A stretch of DNA of 64,000 nt from Streptomyces longwoodensis (lineage in GTDB: Bacteria; Actinomycetota; Actinomycetes; Streptomycetales; Streptomycetaceae), in contig NZ_KQ948557.1 in assembly GCF_001514125.1 (NCBI RefSeq), positions 198,871 to 262,870 of the forward strand, given 5' to 3'. This document shows, piece by piece, positions 8,231-16,124 of the stretch (position 1 is its first letter; each line of letters begins with the position of its first letter). The position numbers were made by a program, and so were the translations under genes. The notes beneath the pieces are model-generated. The model was not told the DNA's origin, did not search any database, and saw nothing but the letters and a program-made list of their open reading frames with translations.

Positions 8231-9229
8231 GTGGAAAAGGTTTTCGACAGCAACGACTTCCCTGCACGGGATGCTCTTTCAGCGTGGGAAAAAGCGACCG
8301 CGGATGCGGTGATGCCGACGTCCTTCAAGTTGGTCGGTGACAATGTTTTTCGTGGGTGGGTCAGCACGATGTCGCTGGGGGCGGCTCAGGTTTCAGCGAT
8401 GGCGTATTCGTCCTACCTCACAAGCAGGACCCCGAAGCTGATCCGCGTTTCAGACCCGGAGATCATTGTCTGCTGCGTTACGAACTGCGGCTCACATGTG
8501 GTCGAGCAGAATCGCAAACATACTACGCCCCGGCCGGGTGAACTCGTGTTCCTCGAAAGCTCCCACCCCTTCGAGTCTTACGCTGACGGCGGGAACATCC
8601 TCATCCACTTCCCCCGCGCGCTGCTTCCCCTGCCGGCCCGCCACATCAGTCAGCTCATCTGCCGAGCTCTTCCCGGCGATCAGGGCATGGGGCGCCTGCT
8701 GACAGCCTTCCTCACCCATCTGACAGAGGACGGCCCGAGCCACACGCCGCAGGATGCCGCACGACTGGGCAACGTGAGTCTGGACCTGGTCACCGCTGCA
8801 ATGGCGCACTTCCTGGAGCGTGAGAGTGACATTCCCCCCGAATCCCGCCAGCGTGTTCTGTACACGCAGATCCTCTCGTTTATCGAGCGTCACCTGTGCG
8901 ACAGTTCTCTTACTGCGGGTGAGGTAGCGGCAGCCCACCACATGTCGGTTCGCTCACTGCACCGGCTTTTCCGGCAGCACGGGGTGACTGTCCGTTCCTG
9001 GATGCGCAGCCAGCGCCTGGAACGCTGCCGCAGAGACCTGGCTGACCCTTTGAAGCGCCACACTCCGATCCAGGCCATCGGTGCACGCTGGGGATTTCCC
9101 CGCCCCGCAGACTTCACCCGCGCCTTCCGGGCTGTGCATGGCATCACCCCCAGCAACTACCGGAACCAAGTACTCCACCACGGCACTCAGGCTGGCGCAC
9201 CAAGCCAAGTACCTGGCACACCTGGCTAA
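8231..9229 (+). CDS. AraC-family transcriptional regulator
   Basis: This protein has 332 aa. The N-terminal half (residues 10-200) resembles the AraC-binding-like domain of NitR/FeaR-type regulators (FRGWVSTMSLGAAQVSAM, PGELVFLESSHPFE). The C-terminal 100 residues are a double HTH: SLTAGEVAAAHHMSVRSLHRLFRQHG and PIQAIGARWGFPRPADFTRAFRAVHGITPSNYR. The GTG start at 8231 is preceded by GGTGGGAGA. The inducer is unknown. The only candidate target here is the small secreted protein downstream. Confidence 0.9.
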   Translation: MEKVFDSNDFPARDALSAWEKATADAVMPTSFKLVGDNVFRGWVSTMSLGAAQVSAMAYSSYLTSRTPKLIRVSDPEIIVCCVTNCGSHVVEQNRKHTTPRPGELVFLESSHPFESYADGGNILIHFPRALLPLPARHISQLICRALPGDQGMGRLLTAFLTHLTEDGPSHTPQDAARLGNVSLDLVTAAMAHFLERESDIPPESRQRVLYTQILSFIERHLCDSSLTAGEVAAAHHMSVRSLHRLFRQHGVTVRSWMRSQRLERCRRDLADPLKRHTPIQAIGARWGFPRPADFTRAFRAVHGITPSNYRNQVLHHGTQAGAPSQVPGTPG

Positions 9230-9306
9230 GGCGCTGCGGATATCCCCCTGTGATGATCGGACAGCCACAGCCGGCCGTACCGGCTGTAACGGAAAAGGGG
9301 AACAGG

Positions 9307-9744
9307 ATGAACATGCGTTCGCGCATCGGAATGGCATCGGCCGCTGCTCTGTTCGGCGGGCTGGCAGTCACCGCAGCCACACCCGCTGACGCGGTCGGCC
9401 ACCGCACAACATCAGCCGCCCAGCCCGCCGCCTCCGCCCACACCCGGCTGTGGACCGAGCGAGGGTACGGCTTCGCCGACGTGAAGAAGACCTGGACAGC
9501 ACAGCCGGGCTGGCCGGGCCGATACCGCGGCACCGTCTCGGGAACCGTCCACCACTACCACGCTCCGGGCAACCGCAACGTACTCGTCGAGGTGAGCACC
9601 GACGGCAGGATCTTCAGGCTCGGTGAGACATCCGGGACACGGACATTTAGCAGGCCCTACAAGTACACCAAGCGAGTGCTGCTCCGGGTGTGTCTGCACC
9701 GCCCCGGGGCAAGCGGTGTGTCCTTCTGCAGCCGCTGGTGGTAA
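9307..9744 (+). CDS. Small secreted protein, unknown function
   Basis: This protein has 145 aa. A signal peptide (MNMRSRIGMASAAALFGGLA...TPADA) is followed by a short linker and a beta-rich region with TVSGTVHHYHAPGNRNVLVEVSTDGRIF and a C-terminal RVCLHRPG...FCSRWW, with two Cys likely disulfide-bonded. Composition and size resemble the many uncharacterised exported proteins of Streptomyces. The ATG at 9307 follows GGGGAACAGG. It lies 77 bases after the AraC gene on the same strand. Confidence 0.75.
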   Translation: MNMRSRIGMASAAALFGGLAVTAATPADAVGHRTTSAAQPAASAHTRLWTERGYGFADVKKTWTAQPGWPGRYRGTVSGTVHHYHAPGNRNVLVEVSTDGRIFRLGETSGTRTFSRPYKYTKRVLLRVCLHRPGASGVSFCSRWW

Positions 9745-9922
9745 CAACGCCCAGATGCTGCACGGCTGACACTCCGCCCCCTGTTCACCTGCCTGCGGAC
9801 GGCCGCGCACACCCCACCCCCTCGCCTTCACAGTCACCCGCAGGCCAGGCAGGTGACGCGCCCGCCTTCGAGACGGCGCTACCCCGTATCTCGCATGCTC
9901 CGCCACCGGTCCAGGCAGGCCC

Positions 9923-10026
9923 CTGACCCGGATCCTGGCTGTTCTGGCCGACCGTGCGTACTCCTCACACGCCCTCCGCAGCCTCCTGCAGCGCTGGGGC
10001 ATCCCTGCGGTCATCGCGCAGCCGTC
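9923..10026 (+). pseudogene. Fragment of an IS5-family transposase
   Basis: The frame reads LTRILAVLADRAYSS, then HALRSLLQRWGIPAVIAQP. This matches the second catalytic-Asp segment of the IS5-type transposases at 36 and 38 kb (VADKGYSARTFRAYLRRRGI, RADKAYASRRNRAYLRRRGI). No other part of the transposase is present, so it is a relic. Confidence 0.65.
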
Positions 10027-10051
10027 CGCACCTGCGCAGGTGCGGACGGCT
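10020..10051. terminator. Perfect 32-bp palindrome between convergent genes
   Basis: The sequence is a perfect palindrome with half-site GCAGGTGCGGACGGCT (10036-10051) and no spacer. It lies between the convergent ends of the secreted-protein and GntR genes, so a bidirectional terminator is the simplest reading. There is no T-tract, as is usual in Streptomyces. It could also be a protein-binding site. Confidence 0.55.
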
Positions 10052-10170
10052 CGTGCTCGTTCCGGCGATGAGCGTCGGGGCGCCCGCTGGATCAGACCGC
10101 ATACGGTTCCAGAGGGGAAGCGACCGATCGGGACCGGACACACCGCAACCCAGGATGCGTGAGGCGACGT

Positions 10171-10812
10171 TCAGGACACCAGGCGCTCGATGATGCGTTC
10201 CATGCCGCTGGTCCAGTTGGTCTCCAAAGCGGTGGCGGCGCCCTCCACGTCGCCATCGAGGAGGCACTGAGCGATGCGTTCGTGCTCCTCGGCCGAGCGC
10301 GCCATGATGTCCTGGTCGCCGACGACGGCACGCTCGTAGCGGTGCAAGCTCAGTTTGAGGGAGTCGATCAACTCCATCAGCCGGGTGTTGCGGCAGCCAG
10401 AGAGCAGGAACGCGTGCCACTGGACGTCGTAGCGTTCGATCGCACCGTGCTGGGCCTCTGGGGCGGAGAATTCCCGGGCGCGCTCCAGGAGCTCCGGTGC
10501 GATGCGAGTGAGGTGTTCGGCATCCGAAGAACGCAGGGCCAGACACTCCAGCGCGATGATCACCTCGGTCAAATCCCGCAACTGAGCCGCGCTGGTGGGC
10601 ACGAAGCGAAATCCCCGACCGCGCTCACTGACGATGATCCCCTCGCGTTCCAGGCTGATCAGCGCCTCCCGCAGTGGTGTGCGGCTGACCCCCAGATCTT
10701 CGGCGAGCTGTACCTCGTTGATCGTCTCTCCGGGCGTGAAGCGACCCGTGCCCAGCCGTTCCAGGAGTTCGTCGATCACCTGCTCTCGCATGGGACGGCG
10801 CTCGATCGCCAC
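10171..10812 (-). CDS. GntR-family (FadR/FCD) transcriptional regulator
   Basis: This protein has 213 aa. The N-terminal winged helix (REQVIDELLERLGTGRFTPGETINEVQLAEDLGVSRTPLREAL) and FCD effector domain (RDLTEVIIALECLALRSS ... QWHAFLLSGCRNTRLMELIDSL ... EEHERIAQCLLDGD) are complete. The GTG start at 10812 follows a GGAGAGGAGAG tract; an ATG further upstream would overlap that site. It is the last gene of the leftward gcvPA-gcvPB operon, 73 bases after the SDR, and is the likely regulator acting at the 16.07-16.11 kb operator. Confidence 0.9.
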   Translation of the reverse strand: MAIERRPMREQVIDELLERLGTGRFTPGETINEVQLAEDLGVSRTPLREALISLEREGIIVSERGRGFRFVPTSAAQLRDLTEVIIALECLALRSSDAEHLTRIAPELLERAREFSAPEAQHGAIERYDVQWHAFLLSGCRNTRLMELIDSLKLSLHRYERAVVGDQDIMARSAEEHERIAQCLLDGDVEGAATALETNWTSGMERIIERLVS

Positions 10813-10885
10813 GTGCCACTCTCCTCTCCTCATGCGGTCCTGCCCCTGGTGGGGCGGCCACCGGTACCGGCAAAAGAGTAGGGGA

Positions 10886-11632
10886 CTACGCCGTGCCGGC
10901 TCCGTCGACGGTGACGACCGCGCCGCTGACGAAGGCCGCGGCGTCACTCGCGAGGAAGGCAACCGTCCGCGCAATGTCCTGCGGTGTACCGATTCGTCCC
11001 AGCGGCCGGTCCGCCGCGTCGGCATAGAAGACGTCGGCGCTCTCGCCGAGCTGCCGGGCCTCCTCCGCCAGCATGCCCGTGTTGGTGTCCCCGGGGCACA
11101 CGCACACCACACGGATGTTGTCCGGCCCGTGGTCGATCGCCATCGCCCGGGTCATGTTGACCACCGCGCCCTTCGAGGCGCAGTAGGAGATAGCGCGGGC
11201 GCCGCCCTTGACGCCCCACCCGGAGCCGGTGTTGACGATGACGCCGCCGCCGTTCGCTGCCATCAGCGGGACCACCAGACCGCTGAGCACCATGATGGCC
11301 CGGACGTTGACGGCCATCACCAGGTCCCAGTCGTCGTCGGTGATCTCGCACACCGTCGAGCGGCGGATGATCCCGGCGTTGTTGAACAGCACGTCGACGC
11401 CGCCGAACTGGGACACTGCCGTATGCACCGCCTCCTCGCAGTCGGCGCGGCGGGAGACGTCGCAGCGTACAAACACGCCGCCGACGTCCTTGGCGGCCTG
11501 CTCGCCGCGCTCGGAGTCGACGTCGGCGAGCAGTACCTGTGCGCCCAGTTCGGCGAACAGGGCCGCGGTGGCGCGGCCGATGCCGGAGGCGGCTCCCGTG
11601 ACGAGGGCGCGCTTGCCTTGGAGATCGATCAC
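10886..11632 (-). CDS. SDR-family NAD(P)-dependent oxidoreductase
   Basis: This 248-aa classical short-chain dehydrogenase has the TGAASGIG cofactor loop (12-19), NNAG (84-87), S137 and the YCASK catalytic pair Y150/K154, and the C-terminal FVSGAVVTVDGAGTA. D37 (LLADVD) after the second strand suggests NAD preference. It oxidises or reduces an alcohol/ketone of unknown identity. It lies between the AcoX-like kinase gene (92 bases) and the GntR gene (73 bases) on the same strand, so it is probably a pathway enzyme of the operon. Confidence 0.93.
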   Translation of the reverse strand: MIDLQGKRALVTGAASGIGRATAALFAELGAQVLLADVDSERGEQAAKDVGGVFVRCDVSRRADCEEAVHTAVSQFGGVDVLFNNAGIIRRSTVCEITDDDWDLVMAVNVRAIMVLSGLVVPLMAANGGGVIVNTGSGWGVKGGARAISYCASKGAVVNMTRAMAIDHGPDNIRVVCVCPGDTNTGMLAEEARQLGESADVFYADAADRPLGRIGTPQDIARTVAFLASDAAAFVSGAVVTVDGAGTA

Positions 11633-11724
11633 AGTGGGCTCCCTGGGGTGTCGTCGGGTTCTCGGGGTGAGAGGTGCGCGGGCCGGACCGCCGAGGACCG
11701 GGGATCTCGGCGGTCTCCGGCAGA

Positions 11725-13041
11725 TCAGGGTGACAAAAGGTGCATGGCGCTGCTGCGGCGGCCGGTGATCACGCGAACGTACCCGGACAGCTCCTCATCG
11801 AGTACGGGGTCGCCGGTGTCGACCAGCAGCGGGCGTCCGCCGAGTGCGGCCAGCTTGGCCTCGGTGGCGAGGACGGCTAGGCGTTCTCGGCCGGCTGTGC
11901 GCAGCAGGTCCGGACTAACCTGCTGGTTGCCGCGGCCGAGCAGGAAGCCCTGGCCGCCGATGGGGGACAGGGCGATCCACAGGTCGGGCTGGGCGAGCAG
12001 CTGGTCGGCCCGGGCGTCGGCCAGTATGACGCGGGCGGCGGCGCACGGGCCCGCGGACTCCACTCGCAGGACGTCCACGCCGGCCAGCGTGGCATCGTGT
12101 GCGCCGAGCGCGGCGGCGACGGCACGGGTGGTCGTCCCGGGGCCGAGGACGACCAGTGCGCCGGCCCCGACGCGCTCGGCGAGTCCGGCGGCGATGCCCG
12201 CCACGGCGTCGGCGTCGGGCGCGGAACTTCCCATCTTGCGCTGCTGGATGCGCACCGGCTCGTCCGGTACGGTCAGCCATCCGTAGAGCCGGGTCACCAC
12301 GCGGCCCGCCCGCAGTGCCTCCTCGTTCCGGTCCATAACCTCCGCGGCCTTCACCCCGCTTCGTCCGCCGGTCCAGGCGGCGGCCGCCTGACCCGCGGCC
12401 CGCGGATGCACCCCGAAGACCGCGGAGTGCATCTTGACGCCCGCAGGAATCCCGACGACGGGAACCCCGCGGGGACCACAGCTGTCACGGGGCCGGTGCA
12501 GGATGCCGTCCGGTGCTCCGGTTCGTGGTGAGCCGGTCATAGTGGCGGACGCCCGGGCCGCGGCACGCAGCCCGCCGGGCATCGCGTCCAGGATGTCGCG
12601 GGCTGTACCGTCGCCGCCGGCGAAGAGGAGAAGACCCACGCCGGCGCAGAGCAGGGCGGCCACGGCGCGTGCGGTGTCGGCGGCGCTGGTCGGACCAGGC
12701 CCGGGGTCGTAGACGCACTGCGCGGACAGTCCGGCCGCGTGCACTGCGTCCTCGCCCATCGCGCCGGCCGCGGTCAGCAACCGCGGCGCGGCGGTGCCCG
12801 GCGGCAGCCGGGCCATTAGTTCCATGAGGGCCAGCGCCGCCCGCCCGGTCGCGGCCGGCGCAGCGCCCAGCTCCCGCGCACGCGCCTGGACATCTGTGCC
12901 GTCGCTCCCCTTCAGTGCGACCCGCGCGCCGAGTCCGGCGATCGGGTTGACAACCAACCCGATCGCCGGCCCGGTGGCCGCCCCCTCAGCGGCCACCCCC
13001 TCCGAGGCATGGCCCCCGGTCCCCGGAAGGGAGATCATCAT
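11725..13041 (-). CDS. ATP-NAD kinase/AcoX-like protein
   Basis: This protein has 438 aa. The NAD-kinase fold signature GGDGTARD is at residues 142-149, with VVNPIAGLGARVALKGSDG near the N-terminus and VGIPAGVKMHSAVFGVHP later; GPGTTTRAVAAALG follows in the C-terminal half. This arrangement is that of the AcoX/ATP-NAD kinase family found in acetoin-type and related 2-oxo acid operons, not the housekeeping NAD kinase. Its reaction is uncertain. It overlaps gcvPB by four bases (13038-13041), so it is co-translated with the glycine decarboxylase subunits. Confidence 0.85.
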   Translation of the reverse strand: MMISLPGTGGHASEGVAAEGAATGPAIGLVVNPIAGLGARVALKGSDGTDVQARARELGAAPAATGRAALALMELMARLPPGTAAPRLLTAAGAMGEDAVHAAGLSAQCVYDPGPGPTSAADTARAVAALLCAGVGLLLFAGGDGTARDILDAMPGGLRAAARASATMTGSPRTGAPDGILHRPRDSCGPRGVPVVGIPAGVKMHSAVFGVHPRAAGQAAAAWTGGRSGVKAAEVMDRNEEALRAGRVVTRLYGWLTVPDEPVRIQQRKMGSSAPDADAVAGIAAGLAERVGAGALVVLGPGTTTRAVAAALGAHDATLAGVDVLRVESAGPCAAARVILADARADQLLAQPDLWIALSPIGGQGFLLGRGNQQVSPDLLRTAGRERLAVLATEAKLAALGGRPLLVDTGDPVLDEELSGYVRVITGRRSSAMHLLSP

Positions 13042-14672
13042 GTGCCGTCCTGGGACGTCTCGCCCAGCACCTTGCGCCGGTAGCCGCGCCAGGTGACTGC
13101 CCAGGCGTGCGGGTCGTCGAGCGAGCCCTCACGGTTGCGGTGGACCGGGGCGCGGTGCGGGGAAGTGCGGACGGTGTCCGGATCGTCGTACGCCTCGCGC
13201 GCGACCTCCGCCAGGATCGCGGCGTACTCGTCGAGATCGGCGCGGGAGTAGGACTCGGTGGGTTCGAGTGTCATCGGTTCGGGGACGACGTAGGGATGGT
13301 GGCTGGTCCAGTAGTGCGTGCCGAAGTCGGCCATGCGCAGCCCGAGGTCCCCGGTGTGCACACCGGTCTCCTCGTTGAGCTGCCGCCAGCTGTAGCGCGC
13401 CTGCTCCAGCCGCGGCTGTCCCTCGGCATACGGCAGGGACACCCCGTGGATGCCGAGCACCTTGTGCACCAGGTAGTTGTTGTTCAGCACCGCCGTCTCG
13501 GCGACCTCGCGCAGCCCGTCGGCTCCGAGCGCCATGATCCACGCGTACGCCCGGACGAGGTTCGGCACGACGCCGTAGAAGGGCCGTGTCTTGCCGATGG
13601 ACTCGGGCCGGTCGTCGTCGAGCCGGTAGCGGGTGCCGTCGAACTCCACGGTGGGCCGGGGCAGGTACGGAGCCAGCTCCGCCGTCACGGCGGACGCGCC
13701 GGCGGCGGGTCCGCCGCACATGTGCGGTGTGGAGAACGTCTTGTGCAGGTTGAAGTGGCACAGGTCGAAACCGGCGTCGCGGGCTCTGGTGATGCCGAGC
13801 AGACCGTTGGCGTTCGCCTGGTCGTAGGAGCAGAGTCCGCCGGCGTCGTGCACCAGGCGGACGAACTCGTCGATCCGCGGGTTGTAGATCCCGGTGTCCT
13901 CCGGATTGGTGATCAGCAAAGCCGCCGTCCGCGGGCCGACCGCGGCCCGCAGTGCCTCGATGTCGGGGTAGCCGTCGGCATCCGGTGGCAGTGTGATCAC
14001 CCGGAAGCCCGCCGTCTTGGCGCACGCCGCGTTGGACGGGTGCGAGAAGGACGTGGTGATGACCTCGTCGCGCGTTCCCGACTCGCCGCGTGCCGCCAGA
14101 CACGCGCGGATCATCGACACGTTGGCCCAGATGGCCGCCGAGCCCGCGGCCGGCTGCAGGCTGACCCGGTCCATCCCGGAGATCTCCGCCAGTAGGCGTT
14201 CCAGCCGGTAGATGATCTCGAGGACGCCCTGGGTCGTGTTCCCGTCCTGGGCGGGGTGCAACTGCGCGATCCGGGGGTCGCGGACAAAGGTGTCGTTGAC
14301 CTTCGGGCTGTACTTCATCGTGCACGTGCCCTGCCCGACATCGACGTTGAGGTCGGCGCCGAGGTTTTCCTGGGACAGACGCAGGTAATGGCGCAGCACC
14401 CGCTGCTGGCCGATCTCCGGGAGTCCCGGCGGAGTGCGGCGCAGCAGAGCCGAGGGCAGGCGTTCGGCAAGATCGCCCGCCGCAGCGGCGACGTCGGGAT
14501 CCGGGGCCGGCACCAGCACGCCGCGCTCGCCGGGCGCGTCGAGTTCGAAAATGAGTTTCTCGTCCCAGCGGGCCTGGTGGAAGCGGCGTGTCGCCGGCTT
14601 GGCGGCGACACGCGCCTGCGCCACGTCCGGTGTGCCGACGCCGGTGGCGTCCCCGTTCACTGCGCGCGTCAC
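13038..14672 (-). CDS. gcvPB: Glycine dehydrogenase (decarboxylating) subunit 2, GcvPB-like
   Basis: This protein has 544 aa. The PLP-lysine motif HFNLHKTFSTPH puts the Schiff-base lysine at K311. SLQPAAGSAAIWANVSMIRA, DYTWCRH-like aromatic segments and YDQANANGLLGI are also typical of the C-terminal-half P-protein. With GcvPA it would form the heterotetrameric P-protein that decarboxylates glycine and passes aminomethyl to GcvH. The N-terminal 50 residues are longer than in most GcvPB. The neighbours are unusual: no gcvH, gcvT or lpd lies nearby, and the gene sits in an operon with an AcoX-like protein and an SDR. The substrate may therefore not be glycine itself. Confidence 0.92.
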   Translation of the reverse strand: MTRAVNGDATGVGTPDVAQARVAAKPATRRFHQARWDEKLIFELDAPGERGVLVPAPDPDVAAAAGDLAERLPSALLRRTPPGLPEIGQQRVLRHYLRLSQENLGADLNVDVGQGTCTMKYSPKVNDTFVRDPRIAQLHPAQDGNTTQGVLEIIYRLERLLAEISGMDRVSLQPAAGSAAIWANVSMIRACLAARGESGTRDEVITTSFSHPSNAACAKTAGFRVITLPPDADGYPDIEALRAAVGPRTAALLITNPEDTGIYNPRIDEFVRLVHDAGGLCSYDQANANGLLGITRARDAGFDLCHFNLHKTFSTPHMCGGPAAGASAVTAELAPYLPRPTVEFDGTRYRLDDDRPESIGKTRPFYGVVPNLVRAYAWIMALGADGLREVAETAVLNNNYLVHKVLGIHGVSLPYAEGQPRLEQARYSWRQLNEETGVHTGDLGLRMADFGTHYWTSHHPYVVPEPMTLEPTESYSRADLDEYAAILAEVAREAYDDPDTVRTSPHRAPVHRNREGSLDDPHAWAVTWRGYRRKVLGETSQDGT

Positions 14673-16027
14673 TTCACGAGCTCCTCGAGGGCGGTGGCCA
14701 GGTCGTCGATGTCGGCCTTGGTGTGGACTTCGGTGACGCAGTAGCGCGATGCTCGTTCGTTCACGGGCGTTCCGCCGTGGATTCCGCGCTCCAGCAGGGA
14801 CGCGGCGATCTGCGCAGCGGTGCGCTCACCCTGGTACACCACCGTGAAGTCGGCGAAGTGCACGGCCTCCGGGTCGGGCAGGGCGATGCCGGGTACCTCG
14901 GCGATCCGCTGCTGGGCGTAGGCGGTGTTGGCCAGGATGGTCTGGCCGATCTCCCGCATGCCGTGCGGGCCCATGAGCGCCAGGTACACCCCGGCGGCTA
15001 TGCCGTGCAGTGCCGCGGCCGTCCCGACCCACTCGTTGCCCTCTTCCCGCCGCGCGAAGGACGTCCGTTCGTAGGCGACGTCGCCGAAGCCGTACTCGCC
15101 GTCCACGCCGGTCGGGACCAGGCCGAACAGCCTGCTGGGGTACTCCGCCACGAGACGTTCGTCGTCGAGGCTGCCGATGAATCCGGCGTGGTTGCCGCCG
15201 AAACTCGGGTGCAGGCCCAGCGGTTGCAGGTCGCCGCACGTCAGATCGGCGCCGTAGGAGGCGGGCGGCGCGAGCACACCGAGGCTCAGCGGGTTGACGT
15301 CGACCACCGCGAGCGCTCCGCACTCGTGGGCGAGCGTGACGAGTTCGGGTGCGCACGGCTCGATGCGGCCGGAGGCGTCGGGCACCGCCGTGTACACCGC
15401 CGCCACGTCACCCGCGGCGAGCTCGGCGCGGACGGCGTCCGGCGAGGCCGGCACGCGCACCAGTTCGTACGCGTCCTGGACGTAGTCATGGATCCGCGAC
15501 AGCCGGTCGGCCGGGATGTCGCCGGCCAGCACCAGCCGGCGGCGCCCCGTGTACCGGCCTGCCATACGCAACGCGGTCGCGGCGGCCTGGAATCCGTCGT
15601 ATGTGGGGACGTTGACCACTTCGGTGTCCAGCAGCTCGGCCATCAGCGACTGGTACTCCCACAGTGCCTGGAAGCGGCCGTGGTCCTCGTACGGCTCGCC
15701 GGCGTACGCAGTGAGGAACTCGCTGCGGTTGACGACTTCGTCGACCACGGCCGGCACGTGATGGCGGTAACAGCCGTGCCCCAGGAAGCTGCGGCCCGGC
15801 CGGACAGCAGTATTGCGGGCCAGCAACTCCTCCATGTGCGCACTGAGTTCGGCCTCTGAACGGAGCGGGGCCGGCAGCGCCAGAGGACCGTCCATGCGCA
15901 GGTGCTGAGGTATGGAGACGAGGAAGTCCTCAACGGAGCCCGCGCCGATCTCGGCGAGCATCGCCTCCCGCGCCGGAGGTGACGCGTTGGGAATGTAGGG
16001 GTGGGTGGCACGAGGGGGCACGTCCAT
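14669..16027 (-). CDS. gcvPA: Glycine dehydrogenase (decarboxylating) subunit 1, GcvPA-like
   Basis: This protein has 452 aa. THPYIPNASPPAREAMLAEIG, SFLGHGCYRHHVPAVVDEVV, AYAGEPYEDHGRFQALWEYQ and LHPSFGGNHAGFIGS are characteristic N-half P-protein sequences. The ATG at 16025-16027 with GGAAGG about 7 bases upstream is preferred. The stop overlaps gcvPB by four bases. It is the first gene of the leftward operon, with the symmetrical operator 45-87 bases upstream of its start. Streptomycetes normally encode a single-chain P-protein, so the split form suggests a specialised, possibly acquired, operon. Confidence 0.93.
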   Translation of the reverse strand: MDVPPRATHPYIPNASPPAREAMLAEIGAGSVEDFLVSIPQHLRMDGPLALPAPLRSEAELSAHMEELLARNTAVRPGRSFLGHGCYRHHVPAVVDEVVNRSEFLTAYAGEPYEDHGRFQALWEYQSLMAELLDTEVVNVPTYDGFQAAATALRMAGRYTGRRRLVLAGDIPADRLSRIHDYVQDAYELVRVPASPDAVRAELAAGDVAAVYTAVPDASGRIEPCAPELVTLAHECGALAVVDVNPLSLGVLAPPASYGADLTCGDLQPLGLHPSFGGNHAGFIGSLDDERLVAEYPSRLFGLVPTGVDGEYGFGDVAYERTSFARREEGNEWVGTAAALHGIAAGVYLALMGPHGMREIGQTILANTAYAQQRIAEVPGIALPDPEAVHFADFTVVYQGERTAAQIAASLLERGIHGGTPVNERASRYCVTEVHTKADIDDLATALEELVK

Positions 16028-16071
16028 GCGGCGCCTTCCGGGATTTCGGTCCGATGCCTTGACGAACACTG

Positions 16072-16114
16072 TGCACTCTGAGTTCTGTATACAGCATTAT
16101 TCATTCAGAGTGCA
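16072..16114. promoter_or_regulatory. Nested palindromes between divergent gcvPA and sugar-ABC operons
   Basis: TGCACTCTGA (16072-16081) and TCAGAGTGCA (16105-16114) are perfect 10-bp inverted repeats 23 bases apart. Between them lies the perfect palindrome CTGTATACAG (16085-16094), close to the TGTATACA core of many FadR-type GntR sites. The right arm partly overlaps the ribosome-binding region of the lipoprotein gene. It is the likely shared operator for the GntR protein at 10.2 kb. Confidence 0.65.
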
Positions 16115-16124
16115 GGAGGCAAGT

